Shown here in pieces: positions 8,087-16,282 of a stretch of DNA of 64,000 bases. Numbering within the stretch: the stretch's first letter is position 1; every line of letters begins with the position of its first letter. The notes below the pieces were generated by a model. The model saw only the letters and a list, made by a program, of their open reading frames with translations, was not told the origin of the DNA and did no database searches. A program made the translations under genes and the position numbers. This DNA is from Scatosoma sp900555925 (GTDB lineage: Bacteria; Bacillota; Clostridia; Christensenellales; Borkfalkiaceae), in the NCBI GenBank assembly GCA_959603585.1, contig CAUGYD010000008.1:1-64000 (forward strand), in the 5' to 3' direction.

Positions 8087-9727
8087 TTAAAGAACTTCCA
8101 TCGCCGAAGCGAGGCGGGCAGCGGTGCGCTCGGCTCCTAAAATACGCATAATCGTCCAAAGATCGGGCGTATTCGAGAGTCCCGTCGTTGCGATACGGAG
8201 CATTTCCGCCACATCCGATACATTTCCCGGATAAGCAGAAGGATCTTGTTTATAAGCCTTCATATCCGCCGCAAAGCCGTTTTTGGAAGCGACCTCCTTG
8301 ACTTTCTCAAACCATGTCGACGCGTCGTCCTCATAGGAATACACATCGCTGAAATCCTTCAAAATCGTCTTAACGAGAGCAGTATCGAAACGATAGGAAT
8401 ATTCGGGCGCGAACGAAGAATCGAAAAAATATGAAATCATACCGACGGCCTGTTTCGCAAAAATAAAATCCTTGCGACGTTTCTTGCCTCCCGTTCCCAT
8501 ACAGAGAGCAAGAACTTTGAGCATATATTCTTTATCCGAGAAATATCCTCTTTCCGCTTCGGAACCGTAGGTATCGGCCCAACCTTTCAGAAAATCGAAC
8601 ATTTCTTCCTCGGAAAGTCCCGAAAGAACTAATTTGGAAATGTCGTTGAGTTTGAGAATATCGAACAGGGCGCCGCTCTTGCCCATTTTTCCGATGGAAT
8701 ACTTGAACTCTTCCAACGGTTTGCCGGGGAATTTTAACATCCATTCCTCAAAATTGGAATTGAGGAGCGTCATCATATACGTTTTGACCGCCAAGGGATG
8801 GTATCCCTGTTCCCGATAGAAGGTAAGGGAGGCTTCGGGATCCTTTCGTTTGGAAAGTTTGCGTCTCGTATCCCCGTCCATTTTCTGAATGGAACAATTG
8901 TGCCCGTATTTCGGCAGACGGAACCCGAGCACCTTAAAAAGTTCGATGTGAATGGGCAGGGACGAAAGCCATTCTTCGCCACGAATTACCAATGTAGTGC
9001 GCATGAAGTGGTCATCGATCGCGTGAGCAAAATGGTAGGTAGGAATTCCGTCCGATTTCAGAATGACGACGTCCTGATTATTTTCCGTCACGGTGATATC
9101 CCCTTTCACGGCATCGTGGAAAACGGACTTTTTCTCGACGTCCCCCTGTGATTTCAAACGAATCACATAGGGCTTGCCCGCCGCAAGGTTGGCATAAATT
9201 TCCTCTTCCGTAAGGTTTCGGCACTTTGCAAATTCGCCGTAATACCCGGGAAGCAGTTTATTTTCCGTCTGATACTCCCGCGTTTTTTCCAGATCCTCTT
9301 CCGTGCAGAAGCAAGGATAAGCGAGACCTTTTCTGATCAGCTCTTTTGCGTAAGCGTGATAAATTTCTGCACGCTGACGCTGATAATACGGCCCGTAATC
9401 GCCCGAAAGATCTGCCCCCTCGTCAAATTCGATACCGAAATATTTCAAAGACGAGTGTATCACCTCCACCGCGCCTTCCACTTTTCTCTTTTCGTCGGTA
9501 TCTTCGATTCGGAGATAAAATACGCCGCCGCTCTGGTGCGCTATACGTTCGTTCGCGATGGCGACGTACAGATTTCCGAGGTGCATGAAGCCTGTCGGAC
9601 TGGGCGCCAAACGGGTTACTTCCGCGCCTTTCGGAAGCTCTCTTTCGGGATAAAGTTTTTCGTAATAATCCGGCGTTTTTGCATTTTCGTCGGGAATGAG
9701 AATATCCGCAAGTTTGTTCAGATCCAT
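8087..9727 (-). CDS. gltX: Glutamyl-tRNA synthetase
   Basis: This class I synthetase charges tRNA-Glu. The HIGH-type motif is in RLAPSPTGFMHLGN near residue 40, with the family segment FYLRIEDTDEKR near 70. The KMSKS-type motif is RRKLSKRKDPEAS near 290. At 546 residues it is longer than the usual 470-490. The conserved C-terminal anticodon-binding region extends to the end with no break. It could be a non-discriminating enzyme that also charges tRNA-Gln, but gatCAB is not visible here, so this is open. It is the last gene of a tightly spaced minus-strand operon and ends at a bidirectional terminator. GGAAGG precedes the ATG. Confidence 0.94.
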   Translation of the reverse strand: MDLNKLADILIPDENAKTPDYYEKLYPERELPKGAEVTRLAPSPTGFMHLGNLYVAIANERIAHQSGGVFYLRIEDTDEKRKVEGAVEVIHSSLKYFGIEFDEGADLSGDYGPYYQRQRAEIYHAYAKELIRKGLAYPCFCTEEDLEKTREYQTENKLLPGYYGEFAKCRNLTEEEIYANLAAGKPYVIRLKSQGDVEKKSVFHDAVKGDITVTENNQDVVILKSDGIPTYHFAHAIDDHFMRTTLVIRGEEWLSSLPIHIELFKVLGFRLPKYGHNCSIQKMDGDTRRKLSKRKDPEASLTFYREQGYHPLAVKTYMMTLLNSNFEEWMLKFPGKPLEEFKYSIGKMGKSGALFDILKLNDISKLVLSGLSEEEMFDFLKGWADTYGSEAERGYFSDKEYMLKVLALCMGTGGKKRRKDFIFAKQAVGMISYFFDSSFAPEYSYRFDTALVKTILKDFSDVYSYEDDASTWFEKVKEVASKNGFAADMKAYKQDPSAYPGNVSDVAEMLRIATTGLSNTPDLWTIMRILGAERTAARLASAMEVL

Positions 9728-9754
9728 GTTTTACCTTCCGTTATGATTTTATTT

Positions 9755-10651
9755 TCAAAGAAATATATTGACAAGGCCGAGCACAAAACCGATCAGCCCG
9801 CCCAGCCAAGTAATGGCGTTGAGTTCTTTTTTCATGACGGACAGACAAAGTTTTTCCAATTCTTTCACGTCCATCGAAGAAATTTTCTTTTCTACCTCCG
9901 CCGAGACGTCAAAAGCGGCCGCAGCCTCTCCTATGGCGGGAAGCAATGCTTCATCGTACAATTTTCCGATGATTTTTTCGGCGTCGGAGCGAGTAAATCC
10001 GACTGTTTCCGCAATTTTCCCCATAGGAGTTTCGGAAAGCACCGTCAGTTGATCGTCCACGAAAGGGAATAATTTTTCCTGACCGTGCAACTCGATATAT
10101 TCGTCTACTTTGTCGACGAGCGTTTCCGCGACGGAACGAACCATGCCTTCCCCCACGAACATGCCGAGCGGAGAACTTTTTATCTTTTCGAGAACCGCGT
10201 CTCCCGCGAGCTCCGCAACCGTCTCGCCTATCTTCATTTCCGAAAGCGCAGAAGCGGCTTTCAAAGACAATTTCTTGGCCAAAGCCTCGCGTTTTTCGTC
10301 GAATACGTCCTTAGAAAAGGACTTTTCCGATAAAGCGCGTATGTCTTGCCCGGAGAAGTTCTCCAAAACGTCCGCCCACTTTTTTATCAGCGCGGAACGT
10401 TTTTCCTCACCCAAGAAAGCTCTTTGAATATCTTCTTTCGTCAGCAATTCTTCGCCCACGGCCCGCCCGATCGCTTTCGCCAAAGCGTCCTTTCGGCAGG
10501 GGATAATTCCCGGAGTAAAGGGAAGTCTCCATTTTCCGAGATATTTCGGATAAAGAGGCCGAAAAAGCATTTTTACGGCTATCCAATTTGTAATATAACC
10601 GATCAGCGCGCCGACCAAAGGCGGCAAGATATAATGCAGAAAAATATCCAT
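9755..10651 (-). CDS. DUF445 family membrane-anchored protein
   Basis: The 298-residue protein begins with a hydrophobic anchor (residues 4-20). It continues with the DUF445 hallmark ITNWIAVKMLFRPLYP and the PFTPGIIPCRKDALAKAIG loop near residue 45, then a long amphipathic helical region, and ends with a second hydrophobic segment (WLGGLIGFVLGLVNIF). DUF445/YheB proteins are widespread in Bacillota and their function is not established. I use the ATG at 10651 because the longer upstream reading is low-complexity shadow sequence inside panE. The gene starts 9 bases after panE and ends 27 bases before gltX. Confidence 0.85.
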   Translation of the reverse strand: MDIFLHYILPPLVGALIGYITNWIAVKMLFRPLYPKYLGKWRLPFTPGIIPCRKDALAKAIGRAVGEELLTKEDIQRAFLGEEKRSALIKKWADVLENFSGQDIRALSEKSFSKDVFDEKREALAKKLSLKAASALSEMKIGETVAELAGDAVLEKIKSSPLGMFVGEGMVRSVAETLVDKVDEYIELHGQEKLFPFVDDQLTVLSETPMGKIAETVGFTRSDAEKIIGKLYDEALLPAIGEAAAAFDVSAEVEKKISSMDVKELEKLCLSVMKKELNAITWLGGLIGFVLGLVNIFL

Positions 10652-10659
10652 TTTCAATA

Positions 10660-11694
10660 TTATCCGTCGAAGAAATCGACGTTCCCGTAAGTGGTTTCGT
10701 AAAGTCCGTTTTCTATTCCGTGGACGATTTCCGTCACCTTGTCGCAAAGGGGCGTGTCCACGCCGTATTTGTCTCCGCAGCGGCTCACGGCGCCGTCGAT
10801 GCAATCGATTTCGCACTTTCTGCCGCTTTGAACGTCTCTCAGCATCCCCGAACGCAGTTTCGCGTGTTTCTTCATGGCAATCGGAAGCAGAAAAGCCGCA
10901 CGGCGTCTCGCAAAAAATCCGCTGCCGCCGAGCAATTTTTCCATATCGTGGCCTTGCAGCTTTTCCAGTTTTACCCCCGCGGCTGCCGCAACCGCAAAAC
11001 ACTCTCTTAAAATTCCCAATGCGATTCTTTTGGATTTCCTTTTTCGGGCGAGTTCCCCGAACGTTAATCCCGTGAGCACGGAAAGCCCGGAAAAGGCAGC
11101 GTTTATCGAAAGTTTACTCCATCGGCTGCCGACGAGGTTTTTCGTCCTTTTCACGAAATCGGGATTTTTGACAATCTCTCCGATCGGTCTGAGAAGTTTT
11201 TCCAGCGAATCGAGTTTTTCTCCCCCTCCCGAATAGCTTCCGATTTCCACCGACATCGCTTCGGGCGCGGAAGTAACCTCCACTTTTCCTTCCCCGATAA
11301 AATTAGCGCCCCAGGCCGCGACGGCGCCGTAGGTTTTCTCCGCGCCCAAAACTTCCGCGACCGATTCTTCGGGAAAGCCGTTCTGTGCGGTGCAGACGAT
11401 TCCTTCGGTCGAAAGATAATCTTTCAAAAAGGCGGCGATCTGTCGGTTTTCTCTCTGTTTGGTCATCAGAAATACAATGTCGTATTTCCCTTTCATTTCT
11501 TCGGGTAAAAGCGCGCAAACCTGCTGCTTTGTCTCGCGCTCCTCCGTTTTCCAATACAGGCGAGCTCCGTGTTCCTTCATCGCCTCGACATGCGAGCGGT
11601 TCCGGCTGATCAAATCGACGTCCGCCCCCGACCGAGCCAAAAGCGCGCCGAGTACCGTTCCCATCGCGCCCGCACCGTACACAGCAATTCTCAT
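10660..11694 (-). CDS. panE: Ketopantoate reductase family (2-dehydropantoate 2-reductase)
   Basis: PanE/ApbA enzymes reduce ketopantoate to pantoate with NADPH in coenzyme A synthesis. The 344-residue protein has an N-terminal Rossmann motif IAVYGAGAMGTVLGALLA, the family segment VFLMTKQRENRQ near residue 75, TAQNGFPEE near 100, and the substrate lysine region RSKLSINAAFSGL-like near 190. The C-terminal helical domain is somewhat longer than in E. coli PanE (303 residues). Many PanE-like proteins act on other 2-ketoacids and no other pantothenate gene is adjacent, so the substrate is less certain than the fold. It overlaps aroK by four bases. Confidence 0.82.
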   Translation of the reverse strand: MRIAVYGAGAMGTVLGALLARSGADVDLISRNRSHVEAMKEHGARLYWKTEERETKQQVCALLPEEMKGKYDIVFLMTKQRENRQIAAFLKDYLSTEGIVCTAQNGFPEESVAEVLGAEKTYGAVAAWGANFIGEGKVEVTSAPEAMSVEIGSYSGGGEKLDSLEKLLRPIGEIVKNPDFVKRTKNLVGSRWSKLSINAAFSGLSVLTGLTFGELARKRKSKRIALGILRECFAVAAAAGVKLEKLQGHDMEKLLGGSGFFARRRAAFLLPIAMKKHAKLRSGMLRDVQSGRKCEIDCIDGAVSRCGDKYGVDTPLCDKVTEIVHGIENGLYETTYGNVDFFDG

Positions 11695-12188
11695 GAAACC
11701 AAAGCCTCCAAAATTTCATTGAGGGCCGCGGAAATATCCTTTCCGTCAAGATCGGCGGTCACGTCGGCATATTTCTCGTACAGGGGAGCCCGCTCGTCGT
11801 ATAAGTCTTTCAACGTATATCCCTCCCGAATCGCAACCCCGCGCCCCGTCAAATCGGAAAGGCGACGTTCAAGCTCTTCGAGGGAAATTTTCAAATAGAC
11901 GATCCGTCCTATTTCTTTGAGATGACGCATCGCTTTTTCGTTATAAATCACGCTCCCGCCCGTTGCGATAACGCACCTGTCTACGCATAATTCGGCATTG
12001 ATCTTTCCTTCTATTTCGAGGAAACGATCGATTCCTTCATCCGCGATGATACGGCTCAAAAGCCGTCCTTCGCGCGACTGAATGACCAAATCGCTGTCGA
12101 CAAATCCGTAACCGACCGCCTTTGCCAGCAATACCCCCACGGTGCTCTTTCCGACCGCAGGCATTCCTATCAAAATGATATTATCCAT
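11691..12188 (-). CDS. aroK: Shikimate kinase
   Basis: Shikimate kinase phosphorylates shikimate on the way to chorismate. The 165-residue P-loop protein has Walker A GMPAVGKSTVG at residues 8-18, the shikimate-binding DSD near 32-34, the conserved FLEIEGKIN segment near 55 (usually FRxxE), ATGGSVI near 75, and the LID arginine region in LTGRGVA near 113. Length is typical. The stop overlaps the panE start by four bases, and the ATG follows the Nudix gene by 25 bases. It is a single biosynthetic gene embedded in a mixed housekeeping operon. Confidence 0.93.
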   Translation of the reverse strand: MDNIILIGMPAVGKSTVGVLLAKAVGYGFVDSDLVIQSREGRLLSRIIADEGIDRFLEIEGKINAELCVDRCVIATGGSVIYNEKAMRHLKEIGRIVYLKISLEELERRLSDLTGRGVAIREGYTLKDLYDERAPLYEKYADVTADLDGKDISAALNEILEALVS

Positions 12189-12213
12189 AATAGTCCCTTG
12201 AATATTGTTTTCC

Positions 12214-12615
12214 CTATTCTCCGAACACCCGTTTCAGCGTTTCTATCATGTCCGCATCGGCAGGAGCCCATTCCTCGGGATTGAGCTCGGACGGCGCAAG
12301 CCATGCATAACTTTCATGCTCGTTGAGGACAAAATCGGACAACATTTCACATTCGTAAACAGAGAGCGTCACGATAAAATCGGGATATTCGAAAGTCGTC
12401 GCCGCAAACAGACCGCCGACTTTCACATCGAGAGAAAGCTCTTCTTTCAGCTCTCGTTTTACGGTATCAGGGCCGCTTTCTCCGGGTTCAAGTTTTCCGC
12501 CAGGAAACTCATACTTATGAGCAAGATAGGAATAAGGGCTCTCCCCTCTCTTCGTCGCAAAAATCCGTCCCTTTTCAAATATGAGTCCCGCCGCGACTCT
12601 CACGTGTTTTTTCAT
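12214..12615 (-). CDS. Nudix hydrolase, MutT-like
   Basis: The 133-residue protein contains a complete Nudix box near residues 36-58. It starts GGKLEPGES and ends RELKEELSLD, satisfying G-x5-E-x7-RE-x-x-EE. The short length, the start in VRVAAGLIFEKGRIFATKRG and the EYPGGKLE-like context (here EFPGGKLE) are typical of MutT/8-oxo-dGTP or CTP pyrophosphohydrolases that cleanse the nucleotide pool. The exact substrate is not decidable from sequence. It is embedded between the M42 peptidase gene (12-base gap) and aroK in one operon. Confidence 0.9.
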   Translation of the reverse strand: MKKHVRVAAGLIFEKGRIFATKRGESPYSYLAHKYEFPGGKLEPGESGPDTVKRELKEELSLDVKVGGLFAATTFEYPDFIVTLSVYECEMLSDFVLNEHESYAWLAPSELNPEEWAPADADMIETLKRVFGE

Positions 12616-12627
12616 AAATCGTTTTCC

Positions 12628-13665
12628 TCAAAGCCCGAGATAGGCAAACAAAAGATCTATCGTCGCATAAAGCCCTTTGATATGCGTGCGCTCCATGCCG
12701 TGAGAAGCATGTACTCCGGGACCGATCAGTCCGCCTTTGACGTCCGCGCCCGCACTCCACGCCGCTCCGACATCCGATCCGTAATAGGGATAGACGTCCG
12801 CCGCATAGTCGATTTTTCTTTCTTTTGCAAGCGCAATCAACCGTTCTACCATTTCATAGTCGTAAGGCCCGTGACCGTCCTTGACGCATATCGAAACCTG
12901 CGTTTCTTTACATTCGAGATCCGCTCCGACACACCCCATATCTACCGCCAAAAGTTCTGCGGCGTCTCCGCCGACGGTAGCCGCGCCGTGACCGACCTCT
13001 TCATAGTTGGTAAAATAGAAATCGACATCGCAGGCGGGCGTTTTCCCCTCTTGCTTCATAGCGGCCAATACCGTCAAAAGGCAGGTGCTCCCCGCCTTAT
13101 CGTCGAGAAATCTCGATTTGATAAAACCGCTTTCCGTCACCGTGGTTTTTGGATCGAGCGCGATCAGACTTCCCGTGCGGATACCGAGCGACTTTACGTC
13201 CGAAGCGGAATTAACTTCTTCGTCGAGACGTACATACATCGTATTTTCGTTACGTTCCAAAGTTCCCGCGTCTCTATAGACATGACAGGAACAGGAATCG
13301 GATAAAAATGTACCCGTATACACTCTTCCCCCGTCCGCATAAATGCGGCAATATTCCCCGTCAAAAGTAGGAAGAACGGGACCACCCAAACGGGTAAATC
13401 GGATTTTTCCGTCGGCTGAAATGCTTCGGACGAGGGCTCCCAACGTATCGACGTGCGCGGATACGGCAACCTTTTTCTTCCTATCGTTACCGGGAACGGA
13501 AACTTTTATCAGCCGCTTATTCGATTCTTTCGCCGCATAGCCGAGCGACGAAAGTATTTCCGTCAATTTTTGATTGATAGCCGCAGAAAATCCCGTGGGA
13601 CTATCTACGGACATAATTTCTTTCAGCGTGGAAAGAATAAAACTCTTATAATTCTCCGCTTTCAT
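12628..13665 (-). CDS. M42 family metallo-aminopeptidase
   Basis: M42 enzymes are cytoplasmic dinuclear-metal aminopeptidases or glutamyl-aminopeptidases that form large tetrahedral complexes. In this 345-residue protein the metal and catalytic residues are visible: H in VSAHVDTLGA near residue 67, D in RFLDDKAGST near 180, the EE pair in TNYEEVGHGA near 213, D in AVDMGCVG near 235, and H in GVHASHGMERTH near 320. I place the start at ATG 13665, where AAAGGAG lies at ideal distance. A longer frame running upstream through the tRNA is spurious. It heads an operon with the Nudix gene, aroK, panE, the DUF445 gene and gltX. Confidence 0.92.
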   Translation of the reverse strand: MKAENYKSFILSTLKEIMSVDSPTGFSAAINQKLTEILSSLGYAAKESNKRLIKVSVPGNDRKKKVAVSAHVDTLGALVRSISADGKIRFTRLGGPVLPTFDGEYCRIYADGGRVYTGTFLSDSCSCHVYRDAGTLERNENTMYVRLDEEVNSASDVKSLGIRTGSLIALDPKTTVTESGFIKSRFLDDKAGSTCLLTVLAAMKQEGKTPACDVDFYFTNYEEVGHGAATVGGDAAELLAVDMGCVGADLECKETQVSICVKDGHGPYDYEMVERLIALAKERKIDYAADVYPYYGSDVGAAWSAGADVKGGLIGPGVHASHGMERTHIKGLYATIDLLFAYLGL

Positions 13666-13687
13666 CTGCAAACTCCTTTCAGAAATG

Positions 13688-13719
13688 AAAAAAGGAACGA
13701 CGTGACGACACGTCGCTCC
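13688..13719 (-). terminator. Hairpin after tRNA-Thr, just before the M42 gene
   Basis: Read on the minus strand, an 11-bp stem GGAGCGACGTG/CACGTCGTTCC (13719-13709 with 13704-13694) is followed by six T. The M42 ribosome binding site begins only 8 bases later and no separate promoter fits between them. The operon may therefore rely on read-through of this hairpin. Confidence 0.82.
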
Positions 13720-13727
13720 GCTGATCA

Positions 13728-13803
<76 letters not shown>

Positions 13804-13873
13804 AAAGGACTTTTTCGGGGGCAACGCTCTCTCATATTCGGTACTTGCCTAATCCCGATTGAGTTACTACGTT

Positions 13874-13902
13874 ATTATAGTTAAAAACGCCGTTATTGTC
13901 AA
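13874..13902 (-). promoter_or_regulatory. Perfect consensus promoter of tRNA-Thr
   Basis: On the minus strand TTGACA (13902-13897) and TATAAT (13879-13874) are both exact consensus with a 17-base spacer, as expected for a stable-RNA gene. Transcription should begin near 13867, leaving a 5' leader of about 64 bases to be processed. Confidence 0.92.
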
Positions 13903-13986
13903 GTCGAAAAAGGGTATTTTTTGAAAATTCCCGCAAAAATTTTTCCAAAGCCGAATTCCTTCATTTTAAAGAAAATTTTATCAGGC

Positions 13987-14012
13987 GCCACCCGCCATAA
14001 AAGGCGGGTGGC
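13987..14012 (-). terminator. Hairpin after the alpha-galactosidase gene
   Basis: A perfect 10-bp GC-rich stem GCCACCCGCC/GGCGGGTGGC (13987-13996 with 14003-14012) lies 8 bases beyond the stop codon. The following tract on the minus strand (GCCTGATAAAATTTTC) is only partly T-rich, so termination may be imperfect. Confidence 0.72.
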
Positions 14013-14019
14013 GGAGAAT

Positions 14020-16167
14020 TTATTCCCGTATAAATTCTATTAAAAGAGAGGAAAAATCCCTATATTCCGGTTCGGCCAAAAAACCTTTATACATCAATTC
14101 GTCTCCATAATATTTTTTACCCGTCTCCGTATCCGTATAGAGAAAATCCGCTTCAAGGTCTTTGAGCCGGATTTCAGGACGCGGCATATTAAAAGACGTC
14201 AATGCTCGGACAACGAGTAAAAGTACATGGCGCTTATCTTTGGAAGTGACTTGCCAAGCCGTCAGACTCCCGTCATACGAAGAACGCAAGACGGAAAAAT
14301 CCCCTTTGCGAACGAGCATTTCCAAACGGTGATAACGTTCGATTTGATTTTTTATTTCTCCTTTTTCCGCATTGGAAAGTCGGGCGACATCGAGTTCGTA
14401 TCCGAACGTTCCGAACGTAGCAATATTCGCGCGGGTGGAAAGCGGCGTTATGCGTCCCACCTGATGATTCGGACATATCGTGACATGCGCTCCGATCGTA
14501 CTGAGCGGATAACAAAGTGCAGTACCCTCCTGAATTTGAAGTCGTTCGATGGCGTCGGAATCGTCACTTGCCCATATCTGAGGAGAGTAACAGAGCATTC
14601 CCGCATCAAAACGGCCGCCTCCCCCCGAACAGCCTTCAAATAACACGCGAGGATATTTTTCGGTTATAAATCCGAGAATATCGTAAAGGCCGAGATAGTA
14701 TCGATGGACGAATCCGGGCTCCGGAACTTCGGAAAGCGGGCGGTTCATATCCCATTTAATATAAGAAATATCCGCGGAAGAGAGCAATTTATCGAGGAAG
14801 CCTTTCACAAAAGCAATCACTTCGGGATTTGTGAGATCGAGCACCTGCTGATTTCGGGATAAAGCGGGTTCTCGGCGGGCACAGGAAATTGCAAATTCCG
14901 GATTCTTTTCGGCGAGCTCGCTGCGGGGGCTTATCATTTCCGGTTCTACCCAGATACCGAATTTCATTCCGAGCGCATTGACCTTTTTCGCCAATCCTCC
15001 CACCCCGTCGGGCAATTTTTCCAAATTGGGAGACCAGTCCCCCAAAGAACAGGTATCGTCGTTACGCTTACCGAACCAGCCGTCGTCGAGGACAAACAAT
15101 TCTATCCCCGCCTCTTTCGCATGTTTTGCAATACTCAATAATTTCTGTTCGTCAAAGTCAAAATACGTGCTTTCCCAGCTATTGATCAAGACGGGACGGG
15201 GAACGTCCATGAATCTTTGCGGCAAAATATGTCCGTTGAGAAAATCGTGGTAACAATGCCCTATTCCGTTCAATCCTTCTTCGGAAAAGCTTAAAAGACA
15301 TTCGGGCGAAACAAAACTTTCTCCCGGTTGCAGTTCCCAGGCGAAATCCCCGTCGTGGATTCCGCACATTACCCGAATTCTATCGTAAGGGTCCACATTC
15401 ACCTGAAAACGGTGATTTCCGCTATACACCAACATGAAGCCCAAAACGTCTCCCTTATTTCTGTCTGCGGACCTGTCGCAAAGCGCTATAAACGGATTGA
15501 GATAATGACTGCTTTCACCCGTCATACTTCCGATTTCGGAAATTCCCTGACAAAGAGCGCGTCGCTTGATTTTCCGTTCCTCCGCATACGTTCCGCCCAA
15601 AAAGACAAAATCCGTTTCCGAAGCGGTTTTTCCCGCAATATCCAAAGAACAGGAAAATACCTTTTCCAGCCTGAGCATATCTTTGCCTGCGTTGATAATT
15701 TTTACGCTGCGCGCGATAATATCGGAATCGTCGAATACAGTATAGGAAAGTTCGAGCTCAACCCCGTATGCCTCGTCGGACAATACGACAATGAGAGTCT
15801 GACTGTTTGCACCGTTGGCTTTGGAAGAAGGGAGTCCGGGCAAATCGGGTTTTCCTTCCTTAATTTCGTGGCGCTTATATTTGAACGAAAAAATCGCCGT
15901 TTTTCCCTTTTCGGACGCTTTCAAAGCGGGAAGTTTCAAGTCAATATAGCCGAATGTGGGATATTCCTGGCACTCGCCCTCCAAAAATACTTTATCGGAA
16001 TTGTAGGTGTAAAAGGAACGATGCCACGCAGGATATGAGGTATAATCGTTCGGTCTCAGTTTTTTTCCAAAATAGTGGTGTAAAAGATATCCCGCTTTGT
16101 GAATCCGAAGAATATACGAGATATTTTTGCCTTGTAAATGGAGATATTCTCCCTGTTCGATAATCAT
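14020..16167 (-). CDS. GH36 alpha-galactosidase
   Basis: The enzyme releases terminal alpha-1,6-galactose from raffinose-family sugars and galactomannans. The 715-residue length fits bacterial GH36. The order is an N-terminal beta-sandwich, then a TIM barrel starting near residue 320 with ELFVLDDGWFGKRNDD. The nucleophile aspartate is in YIKWDMNRPLSE near 470 and the acid/base aspartate in WASDDSDAIERL near 535. A small C-terminal beta domain follows. There is no signal peptide, so it acts inside the cell on imported sugar. The start at 16167 is chosen because GGAGGG precedes it, while the frame open to 16206 has no good site. No sugar transporter is adjacent. A 14-bp inverted repeat lies just upstream. 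Confidence 0.93.
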   Translation of the reverse strand: MIIEQGEYLHLQGKNISYILRIHKAGYLLHHYFGKKLRPNDYTSYPAWHRSFYTYNSDKVFLEGECQEYPTFGYIDLKLPALKASEKGKTAIFSFKYKRHEIKEGKPDLPGLPSSKANGANSQTLIVVLSDEAYGVELELSYTVFDDSDIIARSVKIINAGKDMLRLEKVFSCSLDIAGKTASETDFVFLGGTYAEERKIKRRALCQGISEIGSMTGESSHYLNPFIALCDRSADRNKGDVLGFMLVYSGNHRFQVNVDPYDRIRVMCGIHDGDFAWELQPGESFVSPECLLSFSEEGLNGIGHCYHDFLNGHILPQRFMDVPRPVLINSWESTYFDFDEQKLLSIAKHAKEAGIELFVLDDGWFGKRNDDTCSLGDWSPNLEKLPDGVGGLAKKVNALGMKFGIWVEPEMISPRSELAEKNPEFAISCARREPALSRNQQVLDLTNPEVIAFVKGFLDKLLSSADISYIKWDMNRPLSEVPEPGFVHRYYLGLYDILGFITEKYPRVLFEGCSGGGGRFDAGMLCYSPQIWASDDSDAIERLQIQEGTALCYPLSTIGAHVTICPNHQVGRITPLSTRANIATFGTFGYELDVARLSNAEKGEIKNQIERYHRLEMLVRKGDFSVLRSSYDGSLTAWQVTSKDKRHVLLLVVRALTSFNMPRPEIRLKDLEADFLYTDTETGKKYYGDELMYKGFLAEPEYRDFSSLLIEFIRE

Positions 16168-16189
16168 GCTATTTTCCCTCCGATAGGTA

Positions 16190-16239
16190 AAATTCCCTTT
16201 CCGCATGCTCTTTTCTCTGCATTTACGGAAAGGGAATTT
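16190..16239 (-). promoter_or_regulatory. 14-bp inverted repeat between rny and alpha-galactosidase
   Basis: AAATTCCCTTTCCG (16190-16203) pairs perfectly with CGGAAAGGGAATTT (16226-16239). The 22-base loop contains a further ATGC/GCAT pairing. On the minus strand it is followed by TTTT and, 9 bases on, by the galactosidase ribosome binding site. It may terminate rny, or act as an operator or RNA structure controlling the galactosidase. No separate galactosidase promoter is visible. Confidence 0.6.
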
Positions 16240-16282
16240 CTACATATTTCTGTTTCCTTTTTAATGATTTCAGCTATTTTTG

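Noticed and set aside
10652..11002. N-terminal extension of the DUF445 protein
   Set aside because: It overlaps panE out of frame with Arg-rich low-complexity sequence. The family sequence starts at the ATG of 10651.
12205..13305. 366-codon open frame antisense to the Nudix and M42 genes
   Set aside because: It spans two real opposite-strand genes and their junction, and the product has no domain features.
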